From a virus: a stretch of 20,667 nucleotides of DNA. A model generated the notes under the pieces. The model saw only the letters and a list, made by a program, of their open reading frames with translations, was not told where the DNA came from and did not search any database. Below, piece by piece: positions 7,672-15,270 of the stretch (its first letter is position 1; every line of letters begins with the position of its first letter). The position numbers and the translations under genes were made by a program. Location of the stretch: positions 1 through 20,667 of IMG/VR virus record IMGVR_UViG_3300031973_001272. One strand, 5' to 3'.

Positions 7672-8768
7672 ACCCGGTTATAGATTTATTCGTATCTCAG
7701 GGGTCTCCAACTACAAGTTATAATAGCGACTTCAGAACGATGGTTGCTTATAATAATGTGGACACGCCCACGGGCGCGGCTCGATCTTGGTTTAAATTCG
7801 ATCTCAGAACCATTCCGGTAGGCTCGACGATAACGAGTGCGACACTTACGCTAAAGACCTTCTACGCACACGATGATGTATATTCCGGCGCTCCAAACAT
7901 AGAGCTGGAGCGATCAACAAACAACGCTTGGACAACCGCACTAACCTGGAATACTCAGCCAAGCACGGTAGGCTCTCCCAGTGATACAATTAGCGGCCAG
8001 CTTATGTACACGGCCGACTTTGTTTTTACCGGCCTTGAGGCGGACGTATCAGCCGCGCTGATGTCTGGCTATTTGACATACCGCATGAAGTCAACAATCG
8101 AGACAGCAGGGCCGATCTACATGATGCATGACGTAGATTTTCCGGGCACTAACCCTGCGGTGCTGGACGTAACTTATACCGCTCCATCTACAGCGTTCGG
8201 AATAAACCATAGAGATACCAGCGGATACGTAACCGACGGCGCGGGGGAAACTTATTGTTTAGGACAAAACGATCTTTATCCGACAACTCGCGCAGGAAAA
8301 ACCTTTGGATGGGATAGCTTCGCGGACATTTCTCGAAATAGAGATAGCGCCGTGGATAGAAGACTGGCGGGCGATGCGAGAACCGATGACGCAACACAAA
8401 AGGTGTGGCGTTGCGATCATGCCGCTGGCACTTATCCAATTACGATAGCGCAGGGCTCGGCGGGCATTTTCTCTTCTAGCTATAACTACCTTGAGGTTCT
8501 AGACAACACCACAACGGTATTAACTATCGACGACACAAACGGAGTCGCCGCGGGAAACCATAACGATTCAACCGGCACTCAGTATTCTTCGGCGACCTGG
8601 CCCGGAAGCAGCGTTTCTACGAACTGCACATTCTCCAGTTCGACGATATTTGTAAAACTTGGGAAGACATCGGCGACAGGTTCATTTCATTCGTGGAATC
8701 ATATTCATGTTGGTGATGCCGTTTCAACGCCCACGCCGAAAAGAATGTTGCTTTTGGGTGTTGGATGA
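7653..8768 (+). CDS. DNRLRE-like domain virion protein (probable surface/adhesion protein)
   Basis: This 371-residue protein has two parts. Residues 1-175 resemble the DNRLRE/CBM96-type beta-sandwich: RSWFKFDLRTIPVGSTI at 44-60, ITSATLTL at 60-67, then LTWNTQPS at 97-104 and a closing VLDVTYT strand. Such domains occur on bacterial and phage surface proteins and often bind glycans. After a short link, residues 182-371 contain the acidic/basic loop NRDSAVDRRLAGDARTDD (229-246) and VWRC, a pattern I associate with phage tail-associated beta domains, ending in a Ser/Thr-rich sandwich. No catalytic site is visible. The start at 7653 lies inside the end of the upstream gene and its ribosome site is weak, so translation may depend on coupling. 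The TGA overlaps the ATG of the next gene. Confidence 0.7.
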   Translation: MSTVALNPVIDLFVSQGSPTTSYNSDFRTMVAYNNVDTPTGAARSWFKFDLRTIPVGSTITSATLTLKTFYAHDDVYSGAPNIELERSTNNAWTTALTWNTQPSTVGSPSDTISGQLMYTADFVFTGLEADVSAALMSGYLTYRMKSTIETAGPIYMMHDVDFPGTNPAVLDVTYTAPSTAFGINHRDTSGYVTDGAGETYCLGQNDLYPTTRAGKTFGWDSFADISRNRDSAVDRRLAGDARTDDATQKVWRCDHAAGTYPITIAQGSAGIFSSSYNYLEVLDNTTTVLTIDDTNGVAAGNHNDSTGTQYSSATWPGSSVSTNCTFSSSTIFVKLGKTSATGSFHSWNHIHVGDAVSTPTPKRMLLLGVG

Positions 8769-9211
8769 CCCTTTTAACGTTACTCCAGAATAGAACGGGT
8801 GGCCCAGGGCCCACACAGCCAGTCTACCCAGGCGATGGGCAGCAGGGCCCTGAAGTTCGTCGGGAGTTTAAGCTAAGAAATGAGGTTAAGCGGAAGAGGC
8901 TTCCTAAGTCTGTAGTTAAGAAGGTTAAGAAGCTTGCTAAGACCGCAGAGCCGACACTAGAGCAAGTAAGAGAAATAGCCCAAGAGGTTCTACCTCAAGC
9001 ATTCGAGATAGATTACCGGGTAATTTATCTAAACATTCTTTCGGCTTTAGGCCCGGCACTTGCCAGGATGGAAGCAGAAAACGCCATACTCGCACTAGCC
9101 GAACAGGAAAGGCAGCGGGCAATAGTGCGCGAGAAGCTCATGATCGAGCAAATAGGGCGTTATTTGGCGGAATTAGAGGAAGACGAATTGTTGCTCACCT
9201 ATCTCATGTAG
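8765..9211 (+). CDS. Small basic/helical protein of unknown function
   Basis: This 148-residue protein opens with a Pro/Gly-rich stretch (GGPGPTQPVYPGDG, about 12-25), continues with a strongly basic segment (KRKRLPKSVVKKVKK, about 42-56) and ends with long amphipathic helices rich in Glu, Ala, Leu and Arg. I recognise no family. The Pro/Gly head and helical tail would fit a small virion or assembly factor, but this is only a guess. It starts at an ATGA overlap. Its stop, TAG, is the only amber stop among the 19 complete gene ends in the window, and the next gene lies in the same frame 12 bases downstream. Confidence 0.65.
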   Translation: MTLLTLLQNRTGGPGPTQPVYPGDGQQGPEVRREFKLRNEVKRKRLPKSVVKKVKKLAKTAEPTLEQVREIAQEVLPQAFEIDYRVIYLNILSALGPALARMEAENAILALAEQERQRAIVREKLMIEQIGRYLAELEEDELLLTYLM

Positions 9212-9223
9212 GTTGTTCTGGCT

Positions 9224-9556
9224 GTGGTGGCTGTCTGGTATAGCGATAGTGTGAGCGATGAGGTTGTAAAAAAATGGATCTGTAGGGAAGCCCCTAACGG
9301 AGAAGTTCTTTTTATTCCGGTTGGAAGTCACGAGCCGGTTATTAGAACTCAAATCCTTACAGACACAATCGAACCGACGTGGCACCCGGTAACGGGTGAG
9401 TATTGCTCTAGTCGTACTGGGATGCAGAAAATCGCTAAGGCGCACGGACTTGAGGAGCTTGGAAACGAGCGCATTCAGCCGCGCAGGTATGAGCCTGATA
9501 AAAAAGCGATTCGAGAAAGGTTAATTCATGGCGCGCAGAAGCTCGGCATTAGGTGA
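9224..9556 (+). CDS. Conserved small phage protein upstream of scaffold
   Basis: This protein is 110 residues if read from GTG 9224. The second half, WHPVTGEYCSSRTGMQKI followed by AHGLEELGNE, matches a motif I recognise from small phage proteins encoded just before the scaffold gene (a residue run of the type SR..hr..LK.HG..EvGNE). Its function is not established. The start is uncertain: GTG 9224 and 9227 have no good ribosome site, and GTG 9251 would give a product beginning MSDEVVKKW. The frame is the same as that of the upstream gene, from which it is separated by a TAG, so a read-through product is possible. The 3' end overlaps the scaffold gene by 29 bases. Confidence 0.65.
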   Translation: MVAVWYSDSVSDEVVKKWICREAPNGEVLFIPVGSHEPVIRTQILTDTIEPTWHPVTGEYCSSRTGMQKIAKAHGLEELGNERIQPRRYEPDKKAIRERLIHGAQKLGIR

Positions 9557-10691
9557 AGAAATTACATTACTGGATGAATCCTATAATGAGCCAGAAGCCG
9601 AGACCGTAGACGAAGAAGAATCGCCCAGACTATCACTTCGAGAGCAGCTCGAAGCCGGATTTGACAAGATTTCAGAAAAAGACTCGGACGAATCCGAGGA
9701 TGAAGAAGATACAGACGACGCATCTGCTAGAGCAGGTCGCGCGCGAGATGATAGAGGTCGTTTCGCAAAGTCACAAGAACAACAGTCCCAAGAATCGGAA
9801 CTAGAGGCAACGACCGAGGGGCAGGATCCCGAGCTGGCTATAGAGTCGGCTCACCCTGCAACTCCCGTTTTAGCGCCCTCAGGTTGGGACGCTGAAGAGA
9901 GAGAAGCGTTTAACCAGGCCCCGCGTAAGGCTCAAGAAGCTTTCGTAAGACGGGAAACTGAACTCAGACGCGCCTTTCAACAGGCATCCGAACGTGCGTC
10001 GCATGTAGAACGAACCTGGACAGAGGTAGATCAAGCGTTAAAGCCGTTTGAGCAGCAGTTGGGTTTGGCGGGCATAAAGCCTGCGCAAGCCGTTCAGCAG
10101 CTCATGAAATGGCAGCAGTTTCTAGAGAGCGATACTGATCGCGCTCTAGTGCAGCTAGCGCAATCCTATGGCCGGACCTTTGGGCAACTTGCGCAAGTAG
10201 AGGCTCGACAGCCTCAGGTGTCGCCAGAAATGCGGGCACTTCAGCAGCAGGTACAGCAACTTAACGGACTTCTTAATCAGCAGCAGCAATTCAAGCAAGA
10301 GAGCGAAAAAGCGGCAATAGCCGCAGAAGTTCAATCTTTTTGTAACGAGACAGATGCTAACGGAAATCCGCTAAGACCGTATATAGAGCACATCATCGAA
10401 GATGTGACCCAAGTTCTCCAGTCGCTTCGGTCTTTAAAACCGCAAGCACCTGTTAGAAGCCTACTGCAAGAAGCCTACGAAAAAGCGATCTGGCTCAATC
10501 CCTCAACGAGAGAGCTAGAGATTCGACGCGCAGCACCCAAACCAGACAAACAAACGATTGAGAAGGCTCGACGCGCTCAAAAGCTTGTAAATGGCGAGGC
10601 GAGAAGTGCGGCGGGTCCAGATCGTTCCCCTAAATCTGTTCGTGATCATCTGTTGGCTAGTTGGGAAAAAATGAATCCCGGTTCGGTTTAA
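9528..10691 (+). CDS. Head scaffolding protein
   Basis: This 387-residue protein has the usual composition of a phage scaffold: a very acidic, probably disordered N-terminus (Asp/Glu/Ser runs at about 20-70), an Arg/Asp/Gly patch, then the conserved PSGWDAEEREAFNQAP segment starting at 117 and a long Gln/Glu/Ala/Arg-rich helical region (about 130-275) with poly-Gln patches. The C-terminus is basic and ends in a short helix (SVRDHLLASWEKM), the place where scaffolds typically contact coat protein. It would guide capsid assembly and leave before packaging. AAGG sits 7-8 bases before the ATG. It lies directly before the major capsid gene, which supports the call; a small palindrome covers its stop codon. 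Confidence 0.85.
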   Translation: MARRSSALGEEITLLDESYNEPEAETVDEEESPRLSLREQLEAGFDKISEKDSDESEDEEDTDDASARAGRARDDRGRFAKSQEQQSQESELEATTEGQDPELAIESAHPATPVLAPSGWDAEEREAFNQAPRKAQEAFVRRETELRRAFQQASERASHVERTWTEVDQALKPFEQQLGLAGIKPAQAVQQLMKWQQFLESDTDRALVQLAQSYGRTFGQLAQVEARQPQVSPEMRALQQQVQQLNGLLNQQQQFKQESEKAAIAAEVQSFCNETDANGNPLRPYIEHIIEDVTQVLQSLRSLKPQAPVRSLLQEAYEKAIWLNPSTRELEIRRAAPKPDKQTIEKARRAQKLVNGEARSAAGPDRSPKSVRDHLLASWEKMNPGSV

Positions 10692-10697
10692 CCGAAC
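10681..10697 (+). promoter_or_regulatory. Palindrome/hairpin over the scaffold stop codon, before the capsid gene
   Basis: GTTCGGTT, a single T, then AACCGAAC form a perfect 8-base inverted repeat; as RNA this gives a 6-7 pair hairpin with a 3-5 base loop. The scaffold TAA lies in its centre and only three T follow the stem, so it is too weak for a standard terminator. It could be an RNA processing or stability element, or a repressor or host-factor site controlling the capsid-to-scaffold ratio. The role is inference. Confidence 0.45.
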
Positions 10698-10715
10698 TTT
10701 AGCTAAAAGAGATAA

Positions 10716-11690
10716 ATGGCTGTTCCAAATAGTTCGTGGAGCGAGTTGGCCACGACCACAATTGAGAGCCGGACAAAAGACCTTGCAGATAACTTTTCTG
10801 TAAGCACCGCGCTTCTCTATCGACTCAAACAAAAAGGAAAACAAAAGTTCTGGACTGGTGGCACTTCCATCCTTCAAGAACTTGAGTACGCAGAAAACGG
10901 AACGTTTACCCGTTTTTCTGGATATGACGAAGTAGACATCTCGCCTTCTGACGTTTTCACGACTGCATCGTTCTCGCCTAAGCAAGCGAGCGTAGCGGTT
11001 ACGATTAGCAAGCTTGAACAGCTTCAAAACTCAGGAAAAGAGCAGATGATTGACTTGCTCGAAGCGCGAATCAGTAATGCAGAGCGTACTTTGATGCAAA
11101 ACCTTGCGCTCGATATGTATTCTGACGGGACTGCTTCCGGCGGAAAACAAATCGGCGGACTCAATCACCTTATTCCAACAGATCCAACCACTGGAACTGT
11201 TGGCGGGATCGATCGTGCAACCTGGACGTTCTGGAGACCATCTCTGTATGACTTTTCGGCGCTAACGATCACTCCAAGCGCAACGACAATTCAAGCAGCT
11301 ATGAATAAGACATATCTTGAAACGTCGCGTAATACAGACCATGTGGATCTTATCATTTTTGATAACGTCTATTATGGCTATTACTGGGCGTCACTCCAAG
11401 GAAATCAGCGTTTCGTAAACTCTAAGCTTGCTGATGCTGGCTTTGAGAACATCCGATTCATGGGCGCTGATGTTGTGTTTGATGGCGGCATCGGCGGCGG
11501 TATTAGTGCAAGTACAGGTTTCTTTCTGAACACGGACTATATCCATTTCCGACCACACGTAAACGCAAACTTTGTACCAGCAGACGAGGATCGTTATTCA
11601 GTGAACCAACTTGCAATGGTCAAGTTAATTCACTGGGCAGGTGCAATGACTATTAGTAACTCGAAGCTTCAAGCTCGAATCCAGGACTAA
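10716..11690 (+). CDS. Major capsid protein
   Basis: This 324-residue protein would form the head shell. It has signatures I know from a podovirus major capsid family, presumed to have the HK97 fold: LADNFSVSTALLYRLKQKG at 23-41, ILQELEYAENGTF at 52-64, SPSDVF at 76-81, a long helix with LLEARISNAERTLMQNL at 114-130, YSDGTASGGKQIGGL at 135-149, GTVGGIDRATW at 160-170, and near the end HFRPHVNANFVP and the VKLIHWAGAMTISN strand. The size is usual. It follows scaffold after 24 bases, with AAGAG (10707-10711) as a modest ribosome site, and precedes the decoration gene. Codon and base use look like those of its neighbours. Confidence 0.95.
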   Translation: MAVPNSSWSELATTTIESRTKDLADNFSVSTALLYRLKQKGKQKFWTGGTSILQELEYAENGTFTRFSGYDEVDISPSDVFTTASFSPKQASVAVTISKLEQLQNSGKEQMIDLLEARISNAERTLMQNLALDMYSDGTASGGKQIGGLNHLIPTDPTTGTVGGIDRATWTFWRPSLYDFSALTITPSATTIQAAMNKTYLETSRNTDHVDLIIFDNVYYGYYWASLQGNQRFVNSKLADAGFENIRFMGADVVFDGGIGGGISASTGFFLNTDYIHFRPHVNANFVPADEDRYSVNQLAMVKLIHWAGAMTISNSKLQARIQD

Positions 11691-11691
11691 C

Positions 11692-11696
11692 GGAGG
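11692..11696 (+). promoter_or_regulatory. Strong ribosome binding site for the decoration protein
   Basis: GGAGG lies 7 bases before the ATG at 11704, one of the strongest such sites in the window. This fits a protein needed in high copy number. Confidence 0.65.
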
Positions 11697-11703
11697 CTGA
11701 ATA

Positions 11704-12201
11704 ATGGCACATAGTTGGATCCCAACAGAGCAAAAGCTAGGACTACAACCAATTGCTGATACCTCAACGGTGGCAATGCATCCGCTCGGAACAATCGTTC
11801 GTGCGGTTCATGCAACTTATGGGGCTGGAGAGTTTATCTACCTGAAAGGGGTAGCCTCTACGGCAATTGGTACGTGGGTAACATACGACGGCGATGATTT
11901 CACCACTGTTCGACTTGTTGCAAACGCGATTGGACCGGTTGCTGTTTCGATGTCCGCAAACGTAGCAAGTCAGTACGGCTGGTATCAAATTCACGGTAAG
12001 GCAATTGGGCTTTGCTTAGCTGGATTTGTTGATAACGCAAACGTTTACGGCACCGCGACCGCTGGAAGTGTTGATGACGCAATCGTTGCAGGCGACCGCG
12101 TTCAGAATTGCAAAGGAGCATCCGCCATCGGAACTCCTAGCGGTTCTTTCGCGGAGTTTGAAATACAACGACCATTCGTTAACGACGCTCTAGCAGACTA
12201 A
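11704..12201 (+). CDS. Putative head decoration/cement protein
   Basis: This 165-residue beta-rich protein has few charged residues. It begins HSWIPTEQKLGLQPIAD and contains LGTIVRAVHATYGAGEF, FIYLKGVAST and GWYQIHGKAIG, followed by an alternating Ala/Gly/Val strand pattern. Proteins of this size and text commonly follow the major capsid gene in podovirus-like genomes, where they are taken to be head decoration or stabilising proteins; this is family and context knowledge, not a motif-level proof. The strong GGAGG site and the terminator directly after it suggest high expression together with the capsid gene. Confidence 0.65.
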   Translation: MAHSWIPTEQKLGLQPIADTSTVAMHPLGTIVRAVHATYGAGEFIYLKGVASTAIGTWVTYDGDDFTTVRLVANAIGPVAVSMSANVASQYGWYQIHGKAIGLCLAGFVDNANVYGTATAGSVDDAIVAGDRVQNCKGASAIGTPSGSFAEFEIQRPFVNDALAD

Positions 12202-12207
12202 CCACCC

Positions 12208-12237
12208 GAGGGCGGGAATTTCTCCCGCCCTCTTTTT
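12208..12237 (+). terminator. Rho-independent terminator after the head module
   Basis: GAGGGCGGGA (12208-12217), a five-base loop and TCCCGCCCTC (12223-12232) make a perfect 10-pair GC-rich stem, followed by five T (12233-12237). It sits in the largest gap of the window (12202-12248), so it should separate capsid/decoration transcription from the connector and tail genes, perhaps with partial read-through since no clear promoter is visible after it. Confidence 0.92.
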
Positions 12238-12248
12238 CATGAGGATAT

Positions 12249-12803
12249 ATGCAGGCATCTATTGGAATGCATAACGGATACGCACCGAACGCAGACGGAC
12301 GGCCAACGCTACTACCAGCGAAATTCTACTGGAAGGAGAAAAAAACGGCAGAAAATCCACCGCAATTCACAAAGGTTCCTTATATTCTCATTTACCATCC
12401 AGGCGGCGATACCACGAACCGCGCCGCAACTGAAATCGATAAGCAGCGATATTCACGCCAGTGGGAAGCCTTCAGCGCAGATCAGGATCAGTCCGAAGTT
12501 GGTTGGACTCTCGACAACTGCGCGTTTCTTGATGTGGCGCAAATCGCCACATATAAGGCGCGAAACATTAAGACGGTTGAGGCGCTTTCGGTTGCGCCAG
12601 ACACCGCCATTCACGGCATTATGGGCGCAAGAGACCACCGCAAACAAGCGCTTGCGTTACTTAAACAAGCATCTGACGGCAAGCCGCTCGCTGAGTTAGT
12701 GCAAAAAAACAGCGCACTAGAAAACGAGGTTGACTTGCTCAAAAAGCAGCTCGCCGAAGTTTTAGAAGAGTTTGGCAAGGCAAAGGAAAAGAAAGCTAAA
12801 TGA
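12249..12803 (+). CDS. Helix-hairpin-helix and coiled-coil protein after the capsid genes
   Basis: This 184-residue protein has an N-terminal beta-type region with YILIYHPGGD (45-54), then a segment at about 93-140 (FLDVAQIATYKARNIKTVEALS followed by a GIMGARDHRKQALALL helix) that has the look of a helix-hairpin-helix fold, and a C-terminal coiled coil (about 145-180, ENEVDLLKKQLAEVLEEF). The same order, beta head, hairpin-helix with TVE.L and MGAR, then coiled coil, is known from phage proteins encoded just after the major capsid protein. Its role is not established; DNA or connector contact is possible. GAGGA lies 3 bases before the ATG. The gene ends with an ATGA overlap with the adaptor gene. 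Confidence 0.65.
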   Translation: MQASIGMHNGYAPNADGRPTLLPAKFYWKEKKTAENPPQFTKVPYILIYHPGGDTTNRAATEIDKQRYSRQWEAFSADQDQSEVGWTLDNCAFLDVAQIATYKARNIKTVEALSVAPDTAIHGIMGARDHRKQALALLKQASDGKPLAELVQKNSALENEVDLLKKQLAEVLEEFGKAKEKKAK

Positions 12804-13672
12804 CGCTTCTATCCACTATTCAGGATGCTGCGCTTGAACTCGGAACGGGTGTTCCTACCGCCGTTGTTACTGCAACGACGGACGGGAACGCCCAGCAACT
12901 ATTAGCCCTTACGAACAGAGCGGGGAAAGAGTTACGGCTGTTTTACCGTTGGCCACAACTTGTTCGAGAGTACACATTTACCCTAACTAGTGGCCAGGCA
13001 TCATATGCAGTGCCAGGCGACTTTGAAAGCTTCGCCTATTGCACGTTCTGGGATCGAAGTAACTCCTGGGAAATGATAGGCCCAATGTCTGCGAGTGACT
13101 GGCAATACCTGAAGTCTGGGGTTACCACTGCCGGAACGCGCCGCCGTTGGAGGTTCACCGGATTATCAGATAAGCAGTTTATTATCGATCCAACTCCAAG
13201 CGCGTCTGATGTGGGCGTTACGCTTGTTTTTGAATATTATTCTAAAAATTGGATAAGACCAAAAACGTGGACCGCATCCACCGCATTTACGGCTGGATCG
13301 TATTGTTTTTATAACGGCAATTATTACAGCACTAGTGGCGGCGGAACTACTGGCGCAACGCCCCCAACGCACACGAGCGGCAGCGTGTCTGACGGTGTTG
13401 TTACCTGGGCTTACTACAGCGGCGCATACGAGAAAGCTACGGCAGATACGGATGTTTCAAACATCAACGAAGACGTTTTAGCTCTTGATGTCAAATGGCG
13501 GTATCGCCAAGCGCGCGGCCTCGACGGCTGGGAACTACTCCGACAGGAAGCCCAGGCCGTAGCTGCAATAATGAGCGGCGCAAGCCGCGGCGCCTCAAAC
13601 GTAAATCTAAACGCTTCCCGCTATTTGCGGGGATATAACGACCCGATTACACCCGATTCAGGATTTGGATAA
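12800..13672 (+). CDS. Head-tail adaptor (T7 gp11 / P22 gp4-like)
   Basis: This 290-residue protein matches the adaptor that binds below the portal and joins head to tail in short-tailed phages. The conserved N-terminal helix region (LLALTNRAGKELRLFYRWPQL, 34-54) is followed by YTFTLTSGQASYAVPGDF (58-75), IGPMSASDWQYLK (93-105) and FIIDP (127-131). At about 156-208 there is an extra module (WTASTAFTAGSYCFYNGNYY, then TPPTHTSGSVSDG and VTWAYY) that breaks the adaptor between a VFEYYSKNW strand and the helical end; modules of this kind are common mobile beta domains in phage proteins. After it the conserved helical C-terminus (LALDVKWRYRQARGL) resumes. It starts at an ATGA overlap and ends TAATG with the next gene. 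Confidence 0.82.
   Translation: MTLLSTIQDAALELGTGVPTAVVTATTDGNAQQLLALTNRAGKELRLFYRWPQLVREYTFTLTSGQASYAVPGDFESFAYCTFWDRSNSWEMIGPMSASDWQYLKSGVTTAGTRRRWRFTGLSDKQFIIDPTPSASDVGVTLVFEYYSKNWIRPKTWTASTAFTAGSYCFYNGNYYSTSGGGTTGATPPTHTSGSVSDGVVTWAYYSGAYEKATADTDVSNINEDVLALDVKWRYRQARGLDGWELLRQEAQAVAAIMSGASRGASNVNLNASRYLRGYNDPITPDSGFG
13265..13423 (+). other. Inserted beta module within the adaptor
   Basis: Residues 156-208 of the adaptor form a self-contained unit running from WTAS to YYSG, rich in Thr, Gly, Ser and Tyr, with the TPPTHTSGSVSDG core. The flanking text belongs to the adaptor family, so this looks like an insertion and not an end extension. It may project outward and bind a surface or another virion protein; this is inference. 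Confidence 0.55.
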
Positions 13673-15270
13673 TGGCACCACCGCGACAGCCCACACAGCA
13701 AGAACTATACGATGCTTGGTTAGCACAAAACCCAGATCAAGGACCGCAGGGAGGTAATGGCTGGATAAATGGCGTGCAACCCGACGGATCTATTGCGGGC
13801 GCTCAGGTAAGTACGAACTACAGACCACCGCAACAACAGCAGGCACCCAGCACAACTGAACAGGTCACAGGCGCAGGCGCCTCTATCGCTGGTAACGTTG
13901 CCGGACACTATGCTGCGAATCAGTTAAACGGGTTATTTAGCAATCCAGCACCAGCGGCAAGCACAGCACCAGCGGCGGCCAGTGCGGCCCCTGCCGCTCC
14001 TGCGGTAGTAGAAGCAGGTTTTACCGGAGCGAACGCGGCTAATGCCACTATGGACGCCGGAACCTGGGGCGCTCAAGCAGTAAACGATTACAATATGATC
14101 GTGGACGCCGGTAGCAACGCGGCAAGCTTAGGAGCTGAGGGCGCGGCAGCAAATGCAGCGGCTCAGGAGGCGGCAGCGGGTACTCCCTGGTTTGATGTTG
14201 GCGGCCCTTCTTACGCTGGTTATCTTGGCGCGGCGGCTAGTGTCGCCTCGCTAGCGATGAACTGGGATGACTGGAAAGCAAAGGGTAACGATTATCTAGC
14301 AACTCGCGGCGAGCAGCAAATAGCTGAAGCGGTAGGTAACTATTTTACTGGCGGACTTGCTGGCGCGGCCAATCAAGGTATCCGAGCCGTAGCTCCACAC
14401 TTTATGAACGAAGTGGATGAGTTCGCCACTAAATACGGCTTACTCGGAAATGTCGTTCGGGCGTTTGGAAGTTCGAAAGATAAAGACCAACTAAACCGCG
14501 ATAAAGTTCGTGGCGAGATGAAGCAGTTTGGTTTTCTCGATCCTGATTACACGCTAACCCTTCCAGACGGAACGAAATTTGATTTTGGCAAAGACGGAAA
14601 CGCAAGGCTTCCTAATGATGGTGTTGACCCAATTAGTGGACAACCCTGGAGGCACTACCACGATGTTGATTGGAGCAAGGGTGGCTCGCCTGGCGTTGTC
14701 GCGGCGGTTAATCCTCTTGCCGCCGCAATGTCTCACGGCGATGAAAAGCTAACAAAAGACTTTGCAGGTTACCTTACAAACGCGGTCACCGCTAGCGGCG
14801 ATCCAATGGAGAATATCCGCTATGTAATGGACAAGGCGGGATTTGACCATGACAAGCTATACGGAACGCTCCATTTAATGAGCAAGTCTCAGGGCGGGAA
14901 TGTCGATGATGAGCTAATCAACGCCTATAAAAATGGACTTGACCAAACGTTCGGCGTTGGTGCGTATGCTGGGAAAGGCCCTCAATTCGGCACACCTGAT
15001 ATCCAGCCGGGACAAAAGCCAGCCTATAAAACAGGCGGCCAGGTCGCGCCGGTAGAAGTCCCAAAGGCATCAAATACGCAAGTATCAAACCCACAAGCGG
15101 GAAGCCCACAGCAGCGAGTCGAGGGAAGAAAAAGCCCATTCACCGGTCCACGCAGCGGAGTGCTTGCCGCATCTCCAAATCCAGCCGGGGGGCGTGTTCG
15201 CCTCTCGCCAGGGGTTTGGCAGGATCCGCAAGGGGTATACAACAGCAAAACGGGCACGCGGGGACAGTAA
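13672..15270 (+). CDS. Large Ala/Pro-rich virion protein, probable internal/ejection protein
   Basis: This 532-residue protein starts with a Gln/Pro/Gly-rich stretch, then a low-complexity Ala/Pro linker (about 92-113) encoded partly by an exact 12-base direct repeat, then Ala/Gly-rich helices (about 120-215). Residues about 286-335 hold a conserved phage pattern: LPDGTKFDFGKDG, then the HYHDVDWS strand, followed by VAAVNPLAAAMSHGDEKLT and a helical YLTNAVTASGDP region. The C-terminus contains YKTGG and is Pro/Ser-rich and probably disordered. I recognise this as a family seen between adaptor and tail hub genes in podoviruses, with no firm function; virion localisation is likely. The start is ATG in a TAATG overlap, with AGGA upstream. 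Confidence 0.7.
   Translation: MAPPRQPTQQELYDAWLAQNPDQGPQGGNGWINGVQPDGSIAGAQVSTNYRPPQQQQAPSTTEQVTGAGASIAGNVAGHYAANQLNGLFSNPAPAASTAPAAASAAPAAPAVVEAGFTGANAANATMDAGTWGAQAVNDYNMIVDAGSNAASLGAEGAAANAAAQEAAAGTPWFDVGGPSYAGYLGAAASVASLAMNWDDWKAKGNDYLATRGEQQIAEAVGNYFTGGLAGAANQGIRAVAPHFMNEVDEFATKYGLLGNVVRAFGSSKDKDQLNRDKVRGEMKQFGFLDPDYTLTLPDGTKFDFGKDGNARLPNDGVDPISGQPWRHYHDVDWSKGGSPGVVAAVNPLAAAMSHGDEKLTKDFAGYLTNAVTASGDPMENIRYVMDKAGFDHDKLYGTLHLMSKSQGGNVDDELINAYKNGLDQTFGVGAYAGKGPQFGTPDIQPGQKPAYKTGGQVAPVEVPKASNTQVSNPQAGSPQQRVEGRKSPFTGPRSGVLAASPNPAGGRVRLSPGVWQDPQGVYNSKTGTRGQ
13947..13976 (+). repeat. 12-base direct repeat in the Ala/Pro linker
   Basis: AGCACCAGCGGC occurs at 13947-13958 and again at 13965-13976, 18 bases apart and in frame, encoding part of the Ala/Pro/Ser linker. 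It is a likely slippage or expansion site and has no other apparent function. Confidence 0.6.
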
